A DNA stretch of 9,028 bases from Nitrospinota bacterium (GCA_003489165.1 DNJG01000072.1:1-9028); one strand, 5' to 3'; counted from the stretch's first letter, positions 1 through 7,871 are shown. The notes: generated by a model from the sequence alone, not told the origin. A program made the numbers and translations.

Positions 1-806
1 GCAGGCAATTCCCTATTATTATCTTTAACCAAATCCGACGACCCATCCATCGGCTGGGTGACCCTAAATCCTAAATCTGAATTATTAATCTTTTCACTTA
101 TCCCTGTTCCATCCTGAAATATGAATGAGGCATTCCCAATGTTAAAGAGGTTTTTAAAAATAATCTTCTCAGATGCAGTCAAGGCAAAAAAACCAGCAAT
201 AATAATTTGTTTATAATGCTCCAAGCCCGATTTACTAATCTCTCTTGAAATAAAATGGTATCTCAGTGACCTTGTAGAAAGATTCAATGACTCTATTTTC
301 TTATAAAATTCATCATAATAATAGGATAGAGAGTGGAGTCTTTCCTTCGTCTTTTCCGGCACGCCTCCTTCTATAAGCGGCTCAATATTTCTTATCTGAC
401 CTTTATCAATCTTTTCTATATAAAGCTCTTCTATATCATGGTAAATCTTTAATCCGATGGAGAAAAATTCGTCTGGGTTTATAAAATCATCTCCACCAAT
501 AGGTTTTGGTGACTTCTTATGGATTTCATAAAGGATAGAAATAGCATCTATTACATCTATTTTTCTATTTATAACCCCAAGCTTTTCAGCATAAACATAA
601 TCAACAAACTCATCCATAGAAAAAATGGCAGGCGGGATAACCGCACCTTGTTCCTTCTGTGCAATAGCCCTTCTTAAAAAATGCGATGGCCTCTTTCCGG
701 GAAAGACAACGAGATTTGATGTATAATCCTTTCCATCCTTTATTAGGCGGGATGCAACTGCCTCTATCAAATCATGATTATTAGGTATTAAAAATGCCGT
801 ATTCAT
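1..806 (-). CDS. addB: AddB-like helicase/nuclease subunit, N-terminal part (cut by window edge)
   Basis: The first 268 codons of a minus-strand gene are visible; the rest lies left of position 1. The protein opens MNTAFLIPNNHDLIEAVA and continues with NLVVFPGKRPSHFLRRAIA and then PPAIFSMDEFVDYVY at about residues 60-75. This is the usual opening of AddB-type proteins: a degenerate helicase domain in which the Walker A site has decayed to an FP(T/G)(R/K)R-like stretch. The start is fixed by an ATGA overlap with the addA stop (803-806) and by GAGG at 812-815, five bases upstream, which implies translational coupling. In the family, AddB partners AddA in resecting double-strand breaks and carries a C-terminal PD-(D/E)XK nuclease with an iron-sulfur cluster. 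That half is outside the window, so nuclease activity cannot be checked. The order addA then addB is less usual than addB-addA but does occur. Identification rests on the N-terminus plus context. Confidence 0.75.
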   Translation of the reverse strand, partial: MNTAFLIPNNHDLIEAVASRLIKDGKDYTSNLVVFPGKRPSHFLRRAIAQKEQGAVIPPAIFSMDEFVDYVYAEKLGVINRKIDVIDAISILYEIHKKSPKPIGGDDFINPDEFFSIGLKIYHDIEELYIEKIDKGQIRNIEPLIEGGVPEKTKERLHSLSYYYDEFYKKIESLNLSTRSLRYHFISREISKSGLEHYKQIIIAGFFALTASEKIIFKNLFNIGNASFIFQDGTGISEKINNSDLGFRVTQPMDGSSDLVKDNNRELP

Positions 807-3800
807 CTTATCCTCACTATCTTTCCAAGGTCAATGTAGGTTATGATGCCTTCTATTTTTTTATCTGGATATATTCCCCTTAATATGTCCATATAATTAT
901 TAATCTGTCTTTTGTCCTCTTCATTGCTTTCTTTTCCAGTCTTAAAATCCATTACTGTGATTATATTCTCATCTATAATTATTCTGTCCATCCTCAGCAG
1001 ATTCCCAGCCGTGTCAAGAAATTCCTGCTCTCTCCTTATTGTCCTGCCGGGCTTTTGAAGAAAATAGCCCATGATTTCGTCTTTCCTGATATGATTTGTC
1101 AAAATCCTTTTTATCTCATCATCACTATAGAGGTTGCCAGTTTCGTTTTGAGCTTTATGGATTGCCTCTTCAATCTCCTTTTCATAGTTATTAGTGAGGC
1201 AGTCAATGAAGTATAGGACCCTGTGAATAAATTCTCCTCTCATCTTATCCTTTTTGACAGTATGAGTGTTTTTACTGACACTGACGCTGACACTCTTCAA
1301 ATTGTAATGGAGAGGGGTAATATGTCCTTTATCGTCATCTTCATTTTTACGGGATTCTGCAATAGGCTTATCTGTTGGTTTATATTCGCTATGAGGCAGA
1401 AATTCAGAAGGGTTATAGCATTCCCTTTTCTTGTTTACGCCTATTATATACATCTCTGCTTCTGCCCTTGTAAGCCCTACATAAAGGCTGTTAAGCCGAT
1501 TCACATCTTCCTTTACTTTTAATTTATTGTATATCTCCCCTAAATAATTACTCTTTTCTGCAATATTTTTATTAATCCTTAAAAGATTAACTTTATTTGA
1601 ATCATTATCTTTATAAGGTATATAGTCAAACCCCTTATTATGTTTGCCATAGAGCATGGCTATTACAACAGGAAATCCCAATCCCTTTGCCTTGTGAACT
1701 GTCATCACCCTCACCGCATTTATACCCTTTGGCACATCAATGTTCCATTCCGCTTCGCCTCTATCATCATCGGAGGCAAATTCAAGAAAGGCTCTGAGAT
1801 TATTATTGCCTTTCCCTTCATAATTTTTTATTACCTCTAATAGTTTGATTAGGGTTGCCTCCTCTTTTTTATATATCTCAAATATCTTGAACACATTAAA
1901 TATCTCCGTAACAATGTCATACAAAGGCATATACCCTATAGACTTAAATAAATCATTAAAATATCTATTCCACATCTCTTCATACTTGTTTTTGAATGCC
2001 TTATATAAAGGAGGATTATCCGTGTTATTAAAGATAAACTCCCTTAATTTATCTTCTGTTTTATCTTTCTTCAAAACTTCTCTAAAGATATCTCCTAATA
2101 TGAAGGTTGCAAAGGAAAGGTCATCTATTGGAGAGTCAAGGAATTTTAACAGAGAGATTATCTCATTAGTTATTTTTCTTCTCCTTATGTCTAAACTGCT
2201 GTATGAGATAAAGGGAATACCTTTTTCATTAAGCCACGATGTGGCATTTACCACATCATCATTCTCAAAAGTAAGGATAGCGATATCTCCATAACTATAC
2301 CCTCTTTCTTTTAATTCTTTGACCAATTCCTGAACTTTAAGTTTTTCAAATTGAGCATCATCATTTTTTTCATGGAGATTTACCTCTACATATCCCTTAT
2401 TTTTATTCTCAGGTTTTACCTGTTGCTTAAAATCTGTAAGTCCGCTTGCCTCACCGGCTCCATTATATTCGCTGTTTCCGAATATATTCTCTTTAAAGAC
2501 CTTGTCATTAAAATCAATAATTTTTTGAAAACTTCTATGATTTGTCTCTAATTCTTTTACACTATAATCTGCCGACACAAAAGGGTTTTTTGATTCTAAT
2601 CTTTTCATAATCTCATAATCGGCATCCCTGAAACTATAAATAGCCTGTTTTGTATCTCCTACGATAAATAAACTTCCATCTTCTGAAAGAGAATTTTCCA
2701 CTAACAAAAACAGGTTTTTCCATTGGATTGGAGATGTATCCTGAAATTCATCAATGAGGTAGTGGGAAATAGTTTCACCAAGCCTGAAATAGATATCAGG
2801 GATAATCTCTTTATCAAGATATTCTGCAAGTTTTTTATTAATGTCCTCTATGAATACCTTTCCCTCCTGTCTTTTGACCTTTTCAACAGTCTCTCTTACA
2901 GCTTCATAGACTTTTAAATATGGGAAATAGTAAGATTTTGCATAGCAAGAGACATATTCTCTTATGGAATTTCCCATTGCTTCCCACATTTTATTTATAT
3001 TGTCATAATATTCCTGCTTTTGAATATCTTTGCCCTTGAACTTCTTTACAGGGAGATTTTTTAATCCTCTTACAATCAAATCGGAGAATCTATTATCTCT
3101 TATGTCAGATAGAATATTTTCAAAAGAGCTATTTCTGCTCCTTTCAAGCCCTGATTTCTCAATAGCAGTATTAATTTTCTCTGCAATATAATTTATGCCG
3201 TCTTTTATTTTCTCTGTTTCATTAGCATAATCATCAATCTGCACCTCATTCCATATAGAAGATAATTTTCTGTAGATTTCCTTTATTTCCTTGAGCAGTA
3301 TTCCTGAAGGATTCCATGGATAGGCATCTTTGTTTTCAATAATATGAGGTATGATTTCTTTCAGCAGCTCGGCTTCATTGGAACCCTCTTTGACATTGGT
3401 AAGAAAATAATTGAAGGAATATTCCATCAGCAAGTCATTGCTCATCAGTATTTCATAATCCGGATTATATCCAAAATCAATGGCAGAAGATTTGAAGATG
3501 CTTGCCATAAAGCTGTCAATTGTTTTTATCTGCAAGTCTGAATAATTATCAAGTATATTATCTATTAACCTTCCAGCCTTTTTAATTAACTCCTCTTTAT
3601 CAATAGAGATAATTTTAAATATCTCTGAAATTTTATCTTCTTCATTTAGACATACAGCCTTCAGCCATTCAAGGGTTCTCTCCTTCATTGCCTTTGCAGC
3701 ATTATTTGAAAATGTTATTGCGAGTATGTTTCTGATGTCGTTTTTGCAAACCCTATCGGACAGGAGAAACTGAACAAGTCTCTTTGTAAGGGTATGGGTC

Positions 3801-3883
3801 TTTCCAGACCCCGCAGACGCCTTAAGAATAATGAATTGAGGAAAGATTAAGTTTATGTCTTTTTTCAGAATATCATTTGCCAT
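803..3883 (-). CDS. addA: AddA-like UvrD/Rep-family helicase with C-terminal PD-(D/E)XK nuclease
   Basis: This 1026-residue protein has the full superfamily 1A helicase set in order: Walker A ASAGSGKT (22-29), motif Ia ILAITFSNNAA (53-63), Walker B DEFQDTS (D378-E379), motif III GDTKQAIYSFR (409-419), motif IV NHRS (R450), motif V TVHKAKG (H730) and motif VI YVGLTRA (R806). A C-terminal RecB-type nuclease follows: GEFIHR (H887), LRMDRI (D966) and MDFKTGK (D979, K981). In the family it unwinds and cuts DNA ends with AddB to prepare 3' tails for RecA, and also degrades foreign linear DNA. It is shorter than Bacillus AddA (about 1200 residues) and closer to compact versions seen in several Gram-negative groups. 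Start: GAGGT at 3893-3897, nine bases before the ATG. The stop overlaps the addB start. Family membership is certain; the AddA assignment rests on the downstream AddB-like gene. A low-complexity SVSVSVS stretch joins the helicase and nuclease parts. Confidence 0.9.
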   Translation of the reverse strand: MANDILKKDINLIFPQFIILKASAGSGKTHTLTKRLVQFLLSDRVCKNDIRNILAITFSNNAAKAMKERTLEWLKAVCLNEEDKISEIFKIISIDKEELIKKAGRLIDNILDNYSDLQIKTIDSFMASIFKSSAIDFGYNPDYEILMSNDLLMEYSFNYFLTNVKEGSNEAELLKEIIPHIIENKDAYPWNPSGILLKEIKEIYRKLSSIWNEVQIDDYANETEKIKDGINYIAEKINTAIEKSGLERSRNSSFENILSDIRDNRFSDLIVRGLKNLPVKKFKGKDIQKQEYYDNINKMWEAMGNSIREYVSCYAKSYYFPYLKVYEAVRETVEKVKRQEGKVFIEDINKKLAEYLDKEIIPDIYFRLGETISHYLIDEFQDTSPIQWKNLFLLVENSLSEDGSLFIVGDTKQAIYSFRDADYEIMKRLESKNPFVSADYSVKELETNHRSFQKIIDFNDKVFKENIFGNSEYNGAGEASGLTDFKQQVKPENKNKGYVEVNLHEKNDDAQFEKLKVQELVKELKERGYSYGDIAILTFENDDVVNATSWLNEKGIPFISYSSLDIRRRKITNEIISLLKFLDSPIDDLSFATFILGDIFREVLKKDKTEDKLREFIFNNTDNPPLYKAFKNKYEEMWNRYFNDLFKSIGYMPLYDIVTEIFNVFKIFEIYKKEEATLIKLLEVIKNYEGKGNNNLRAFLEFASDDDRGEAEWNIDVPKGINAVRVMTVHKAKGLGFPVVIAMLYGKHNKGFDYIPYKDNDSNKVNLLRINKNIAEKSNYLGEIYNKLKVKEDVNRLNSLYVGLTRAEAEMYIIGVNKKRECYNPSEFLPHSEYKPTDKPIAESRKNEDDDKGHITPLHYNLKSVSVSVSKNTHTVKKDKMRGEFIHRVLYFIDCLTNNYEKEIEEAIHKAQNETGNLYSDDEIKRILTNHIRKDEIMGYFLQKPGRTIRREQEFLDTAGNLLRMDRIIIDENIITVMDFKTGKESNEEDKRQINNYMDILRGIYPDKKIEGIITYIDLGKIVRIR

Positions 3884-3929
3884 AATTTACAGACCTCAAT
3901 ATAAATGACCTTTTAGCATCCTTACAATA

Positions 3930-4082
3930 TTAAAAACCCACCATTACCTTTGCCTTCTCATCAAAATTGCCTTTTATTTCTTCCTCAGAAGCATTAATAA
4001 AATCTTTCATCATAATCTTATCTCCTGAAACATCAAACAATAACTCTAAACATTTTTCTCCAGATATAATATGATATGGCAT
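3930..4082 (-). CDS. Small unidentified protein (50 aa) upstream of addA
   Basis: A 50-codon minus-strand ORF begins MPYHIISGEKCLELLFDVSG and ends KAKVMVGF. I do not recognise it. GGAGG lies eight bases before this ATG. An in-frame ATG five codons further upstream (4097) has no ribosome binding site of its own. A promoter with a perfect TATAAT is at 4121-4148, so transcript, leader and ribosome binding site all fit a real gene. It is acidic (IINASEEE-like middle part), has one cysteine, and shows no signal peptide or membrane segment. It ends 46 bases before addA in the same direction, with no terminator between, so it probably shares the addAB transcript. It could instead be a translated leader for addA. 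Confidence 0.5.
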   Translation of the reverse strand: MPYHIISGEKCLELLFDVSGDKIMMKDFINASEEEIKGNFDEKAKVMVGF

Positions 4083-4120
4083 AGGCATTACCTCCATACA
4101 TTTTTTATTATTAAGCCCGC

Positions 4121-4148
4121 ATTATACAATAAAACAAATATCTTGCAA
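4121..4148 (-). promoter_or_regulatory. Sigma70-type promoter for the small ORF and addAB
   Basis: Read on the minus strand, the -35 box is TTGCAA (4143-4148, four of six to consensus), the spacer is 16 bases, and the -10 box is a perfect TATAAT (4121-4126). Transcription would start near 4113-4115, about 30 bases before the small ORF. No other promoter is evident before addA, so this is the likely operon promoter. Confidence 0.55.
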
Positions 4149-4318
4149 ATAAATGATAGAGACAGTCATTCCGTTCTCGCCGATTATTATAATATGCCGC
4201 ATTATAACCTCTTACCATGTTGCTCATCTCGTCAAGTTCCAGCGGCTGATGATAACCTTAATAGATGCCCGCCTATGAGAGTTTAAGTCTTTTATTGATG
4301 GATGCATTTTTAACTCTG

Positions 4319-4346
4319 TTGCATAATGCACACATTGTGATATGTT
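4319..4346 (+). promoter_or_regulatory. Candidate promoter of the toxin-antitoxin pair
   Basis: A TTGCAT -35 box (4319-4324) and a TATGTT -10 box (4341-4346) are separated by 16 bases; both match consensus at four of six positions. The predicted start falls at about 4353-4354, on the toxin ATG, so the mRNA may be leaderless. That fits the absence of any Shine-Dalgarno sequence before the toxin. An alternative -10, TATACT at 4346-4351, has no matching -35. Confidence 0.4.
4320..4339. promoter_or_regulatory. Two adjacent palindromes, probable operator of the toxin-antitoxin pair
   Basis: TGCATAATGCA (4320-4330) is a perfect 11-base palindrome directly followed by CACATTGTG (4331-4339), a perfect 9-base palindrome. 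They fill the -35 box and the spacer of the promoter above. Ribbon-helix-helix antitoxins usually repress their own operon by binding short palindromes at the promoter, so this is the natural autoregulatory site. Binding is inferred from position and symmetry only. Confidence 0.45.
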
Positions 4347-4353
4347 ATACTTA

Positions 4354-4632
4354 ATGGAGCATATAAATTGGAATTCAGAGAAGAGTCTGATGCTCAAAGA
4401 ATCAAGAGGAATATGCTTTGAAGATATTGTTTTCAATATAGCAAAAGGCGACATACTGGATGATTATCAACATCCGAACCAACAACGATACCCAGACCAA
4501 AGAATAATGATAATCAGTATTAATAATTATGCGTATCTTGTTTCTTATATTGAGAATGAAGATGAAATATTTCTAAAAACGATTATTCCGAGCAGAAATG
4601 CTACGGAGAAATATATTGGAGGAAAAATATGA
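4354..4632 (+). CDS. BrnT-like type II toxin (RelE-fold ribonuclease family)
   Basis: This 92-residue protein begins MEHINWNSEKSLMLKESRGI and ends FLKTIIPSRNATEKYIGGKI. The layout matches BrnT-type toxins: an early x(F/I)xW(N/D) strand, a K..E/RGI.FEDI helix, a central strand pair (IMIISINNYAYLVSYI) and a terminal P(S/A)R.AT...Y motif. In Brucella, BrnT is an RNase that blocks translation and is neutralised by BrnA; the activity here is inferred. I chose ATG 4354 because the conserved INW strand lies just after it. An in-frame ATG at 4342 adds MLYL and cannot be excluded. There is no ribosome binding site, and the start may be leaderless. The stop overlaps the antitoxin ATG by ATGA. The toxin-first order is the BrnT/BrnA order. 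Confidence 0.8.
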   Translation: MEHINWNSEKSLMLKESRGICFEDIVFNIAKGDILDDYQHPNQQRYPDQRIMIISINNYAYLVSYIENEDEIFLKTIIPSRNATEKYIGGKI

Positions 4633-4907
4633 AAACAAAATTGACCGAAGAAGAAAAAGAAATTCTTGATAGTTTTGAAAAGGGAGAATGGATTGCCGTA
4701 AAGAACCTTGCGAAAAGAAAAAAAGATTTGATGCAGTATGCTCGAAACACATTAAAGAAAGATAAAAGATTAAACATACGGATTTCAGAAAGAGATCTAG
4801 TTGAACTGCAACGGAAGGCAATTCTTGAAGGTTTGCCCTATCAAACTTATATTTCAAGCATAATTCACAAATTTATTAGTGGAAAATTAGTTGAGGCAAA
4901 AAATTAA
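4629..4907 (+). CDS. Ribbon-helix-helix antitoxin partner of the BrnT-like toxin
   Basis: This is a 92-residue, highly charged protein. Residues 1-45 are a toxin-binding type segment (EEEKEILDSFEKGEWIAVKN, then a Lys/Arg-rich helix). Residues 47-85 form a ribbon-helix-helix DNA-binding domain: strand RLNIRIS (47-53), helix 1 ERDLVELQRKAILEG, turn LPYQT (69-73) and helix 2 YISSIIHKFISG. In this class the N- and C-terminal parts may be arranged differently from Brucella BrnA. GGAGG at 4618-4622, six bases before the ATG, gives a strong ribosome binding site inside the toxin's last codons. This contrasts with the toxin, which has none, so antitoxin should be made in excess. The protein should neutralise the toxin and repress the promoter at 4319-4346. 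Confidence 0.82.
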   Translation: MKTKLTEEEKEILDSFEKGEWIAVKNLAKRKKDLMQYARNTLKKDKRLNIRISERDLVELQRKAILEGLPYQTYISSIIHKFISGKLVEAKN

Positions 4908-4966
4908 CCAGCTCAAGGCCGTTCTTGAAAGCAAGCAGGGTGTATTGTTTATTTATGTAATTTTTT

Positions 4967-4987
4967 TAAGTTTATGAATTAAACTTA
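4967..4987. repeat. AT-rich inverted repeat between antitoxin and M16 gene
   Basis: TAAGTTT (4967-4973) and AAACTTA (4981-4987) form a perfect 7-base stem with a 7-base loop. A T-run (4961-4967) precedes it on the plus strand, and the next T-run (about 4997-5002) is too far for a standard terminator. It could be a weak terminator for minus-strand transcripts or a regulator site in front of the protease gene. No convincing promoter or ribosome binding site for the protease was found in 4908-5036. Confidence 0.3.
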
Positions 4988-5036
4988 CTGTATCTATTTT
5001 TTGATTCCAATGTTTTAAAAGAAAAATTTTATTCTT

Positions 5037-7757
5037 ATGAAAAAATATATATCTTTTATTTTTACGCTAATTTTTTTACTTTGGGGCAAAGACCTTCCTG
5101 CTGTAACTGCCCAGAATATAAAGCTCTCCAATGGATTTGAGGTCATCCTGATTGAAAATCATCAAAGCCCTGTTATTTCATGCGTTGTTACTGTGAAAAC
5201 AGGGGCATCTAATGAGGATTTCTCAAATAGCGGAGTCTCTCACATGCTTGAACACCTTCTATTTAATGGGACGGGAAAAAGGACACAGGAAGAACTATAC
5301 AGAGAGACAGATTTTTACGGTATTTACAACAATGCACACACCGATATGGATTATACAAATTATATAGTCCTTGTAGAAAAATCCCACATTGAAAAGGCAC
5401 TGGATATTCAGTCTGACATGCTCTTTAATTCCATATTCCCAGAAAATAAATTTGAGAAGGAGAAGGGGATAATTCTTAATGAGATTGCAAGAGATGTGTC
5501 AGAGCCGTCTTCATTTGAAGATGAACTTTTTAATTTGAGATTTTTTAATGGGACGCCATATAACCTGCCTGTTATAGGACTTCCTGAAACAATAAAAAAC
5601 ATATCAAGAGAACAGGTTAAGGAATATTATGAAAGATATTATATTCCCAATAATATGACTGCCCTTATTATGGGGGACTTTGATAGTAAGGATATGCTGA
5701 TGTTCGCAAATAAATACTTTGGAAAATATCCGCCACAAAAGCCGTCAAATAAGCAGACTTACTCTTTGAAGATTAAAGGTCAAAGATTTGAGGCAAATTC
5801 TAAGGTCATACATTCATCTATAGATATGGGGATGCCTTTGTCAGAAATAGATAAGGAAGATTTTTATAGTATGTCCATAATAACCGCAATCCTTGACTCG
5901 GAACTAAAAGAAAGGATTAATAGAAATCTTCATGAAAAGAATAGGGCAGATGTCTTTGATATTAATGCATCAATAGATTTTAACAAACACTTTTCTCTCT
6001 TAAAAATATCTGCCTCCTTCCCCCCAAATTTAGGGCCACAGGATGTTGAAAATGCCATAATTGAAGAATTAATTAAATTTAGCAGCGAACCAATAGATGA
6101 AGACAGGAGAAAAGGGATTGTATTATCTGTAAAGGTGCAGGAGATCTTTCTTTCAGAAAAACCCCATTACTACGGAATGGTAAAGGGGAAGTTTATTGCT
6201 GTCGGCGGATGGAATTTTGCAAAAAATTATGTCCAGAATTTAGAGAATATATCAAAGACTCAATTAGAAAAAATTGCAAAGAAATATCTGTCAAACCCTT
6301 CTTTTATGATTAACCTGATTACGCCAGGAGATAGCTCAATTGAAGATATTAGAAAACAGATTAAGGGAGACTATTATCAAAAATCAATAAAAGAAGAAGA
6401 TATATTTACAGAAGATAGTGTTGAATTGGTTAATGAGAAGGAGGAAAAAATACAGAGGACAGAAGTCAAAAGACAGAAGGCAGAAGAAAAACAAAAGACA
6501 AGAAAAAGAGGGCAGGTAAAGAGGGTTGTCTTAAAAAACGGACTTACAATTATTGTCAATTCAAATAGAGATTCTGATGTCTTTGCAATGCACCTCCTTG
6601 CTAAAAACCGCTCTCTTATGGAGCCTGAAAACAAAACAGGCATTGCTGACTTTATCCATCGGCTAATGGAAAAGGGGACAAGAGAAAATGATCATAAAGC
6701 ATTCCAAAAAGAGGTATCTTCAATTGGTGCTATTTTGAAGACAAAAGATTCTGAGTTTATCCCTTATGATGACTTTTATACAACAAATGAATATTCTTAT
6801 ATACGGTTTGAGTCAATAGACGAATACTATGATAAGGGGATTAAGCTATTATCTGATATTATCTTAAAACCAAGATTTGAGTCTGAAGATATTGAGTCTG
6901 TCAGATTAGAAATGCTCAATCTCATCAAAAAAGAGGCTTCAAAACCTGATATCCTTTCAAAGAAACTGCTTTTTGACGAGGTCTTTAAAGGGACCCCGCA
7001 GTCTAAATCAATTATTGGAACAATTGAGACGATAAATTCAATAACAAAGGAAGATTTGGAAGCTTTTTATAAGATATATTTCTCCCCGAATAACTTAATA
7101 ATAACAGTTGCAACAGGCATTGACGCTGATACGGTAATAAATAAATTTAAAAACCTCTTGGGAAATGAAATTAAAAAAAGGACAAGTATTCCATCTATAG
7201 ATTATTCTAAATCTTTACTCAATCCTTCCAAATCCATAAATATAGAATTAAATAAATCTCAATCATACATAAGGATTGGCAAACTTATAAAGATTGAGCC
7301 AAAGGATAAAATAGCCCTAAATCTCATTAGTTATATCCTTTCAGAGCGAATGTCATTTGAGTTAAGAGAAAGGCAGGGGCTTGCATATTCCCTCGGTGCA
7401 GGTTTTTCATCGTATAATAGTTATGCCCTTTTCGGTGCATCTATAGGGACAACTATAGATACTGTAGAAAAGGCAAAAGTGGGAATATTTAAAGAGATTG
7501 AAGGTTTTAAAAAAGCAGAAATAAAAGGAGAAGATTTGGAGAGGGCGGTTAATAAATATATATCATCAGAATTGATGAGGGGGCTCTCAAGGATAAACCA
7601 GTGCTATTATACAGGACTCGCCGAATTTTACAAAAAGGGCGTAGATTATCAAAAAAGATTATTAGTTGATTTAAAGAAAGTAAAGTTAGATGAGATAATC
7701 AAAGTTAAAGAAAAGTATTTAAATACTGACAATATGATTGAGGTGGTTGTTAAATAA
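5037..7757 (+). CDS. Exported M16 (insulinase/pitrilysin-type) zinc metallopeptidase, fused two-half form
   Basis: Residues 1-25 are a signal peptide: a KKY start, a hydrophobic core and VTA before Gln26, with no lipobox cysteine, so a soluble periplasmic protein is expected. The first M16 half carries the inverted zinc motif HMLEH (H69, E72, H73) and the third ligand E149 in ILNEIARD, at the normal spacing. A charged linker (about 460-492) follows. The second half (from 494) aligns by its KNGL start but has D538, H541 and R542 where the zinc ligands should be, so it is non-catalytic, as usual for this half. It keeps the substrate-binding RERQGLAYS motif (R779, Y784). At 906 residues it is the normal size of fused two-domain forms. 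It should degrade peptides or small proteins; the substrate is unknown. The start has no Shine-Dalgarno sequence but is fixed by the signal peptide. Gene neighbours say nothing about its role. Confidence 0.9.
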   Translation: MKKYISFIFTLIFLLWGKDLPAVTAQNIKLSNGFEVILIENHQSPVISCVVTVKTGASNEDFSNSGVSHMLEHLLFNGTGKRTQEELYRETDFYGIYNNAHTDMDYTNYIVLVEKSHIEKALDIQSDMLFNSIFPENKFEKEKGIILNEIARDVSEPSSFEDELFNLRFFNGTPYNLPVIGLPETIKNISREQVKEYYERYYIPNNMTALIMGDFDSKDMLMFANKYFGKYPPQKPSNKQTYSLKIKGQRFEANSKVIHSSIDMGMPLSEIDKEDFYSMSIITAILDSELKERINRNLHEKNRADVFDINASIDFNKHFSLLKISASFPPNLGPQDVENAIIEELIKFSSEPIDEDRRKGIVLSVKVQEIFLSEKPHYYGMVKGKFIAVGGWNFAKNYVQNLENISKTQLEKIAKKYLSNPSFMINLITPGDSSIEDIRKQIKGDYYQKSIKEEDIFTEDSVELVNEKEEKIQRTEVKRQKAEEKQKTRKRGQVKRVVLKNGLTIIVNSNRDSDVFAMHLLAKNRSLMEPENKTGIADFIHRLMEKGTRENDHKAFQKEVSSIGAILKTKDSEFIPYDDFYTTNEYSYIRFESIDEYYDKGIKLLSDIILKPRFESEDIESVRLEMLNLIKKEASKPDILSKKLLFDEVFKGTPQSKSIIGTIETINSITKEDLEAFYKIYFSPNNLIITVATGIDADTVINKFKNLLGNEIKKRTSIPSIDYSKSLLNPSKSINIELNKSQSYIRIGKLIKIEPKDKIALNLISYILSERMSFELRERQGLAYSLGAGFSSYNSYALFGASIGTTIDTVEKAKVGIFKEIEGFKKAEIKGEDLERAVNKYISSELMRGLSRINQCYYTGLAEFYKKGVDYQKRLLVDLKKVKLDEIIKVKEKYLNTDNMIEVVVK
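6453..6487 (+). repeat. Heptamer array inside the M16 linker coding sequence
   Basis: Five 7-base units follow one another: CAGAGGA, CAGAAGT, CAAAAGA, CAGAAGG, CAGAAGA. They encode residues 473-484, a Gln/Lys/Arg/Glu-rich part of the linker between the two protease halves. The same unit family occurs between genes at 8092-8126. Positions 6462-6479 match 8108-8125 at 15 of 18 bases. Confidence 0.6.
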
Positions 7758-7843
7758 TGAGGACAAATAGAAGAAACTGTAGGGGAGTCAAAGCTTAAAA
7801 TTAAAGAGGCGGTGAGCAGATATTTGTTTATCATCCTTTACTG

Positions 7844-7871
7844 TCTCCTTGAAAAGTGGCTTTCAAGGGGG
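7844..7871. repeat. G-rich hairpin downstream of the M16 gene
   Basis: CCTTGAAA (7847-7854) pairs perfectly with TTTCAAGG (7861-7868) around a 6-base loop. On the plus strand the stem extends to 11 pairs with two G-U pairs (7844/7871). No T-run follows, so it is not a standard terminator. The shape (C-rich arm, then a run of six G and ATTA) resembles dispersed intergenic palindromes common in environmental bacterial genomes. Copy number cannot be judged here. Confidence 0.4.

Noticed and set aside
1223..3541. Several plus-strand ORFs of 64-149 residues
   Set aside because: All lie opposite addA codons for conserved helicase motifs and show no independent start signals.
4071..4286. 71-residue plus-strand ORF in the divergent spacer
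   Set aside because: It runs against the small minus-strand ORF and the addAB promoter, has a composition unlike its neighbours, and lacks a binding site.
4224..4454. 76-residue minus-strand ORF across the toxin promoter and 5' part
   Set aside because: It overlaps the toxin coding sequence and its promoter, has no ribosome binding site and no recognisable motif; the plus-strand toxin is far better supported.
4914..4945. Possible terminator (GCTCAAG ... CTTGAAAGC) after the antitoxin
   Set aside because: Only about five consecutive pairs form, and no T-run follows directly.
7649..7834. 61-residue minus-strand ORF with a hydrophobic start at the M16 3' end
   Set aside because: It lies mostly opposite conserved M16 coding sequence. 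The AAGGAG-like bases before it are part of a hairpin, and no homologue comes to mind.
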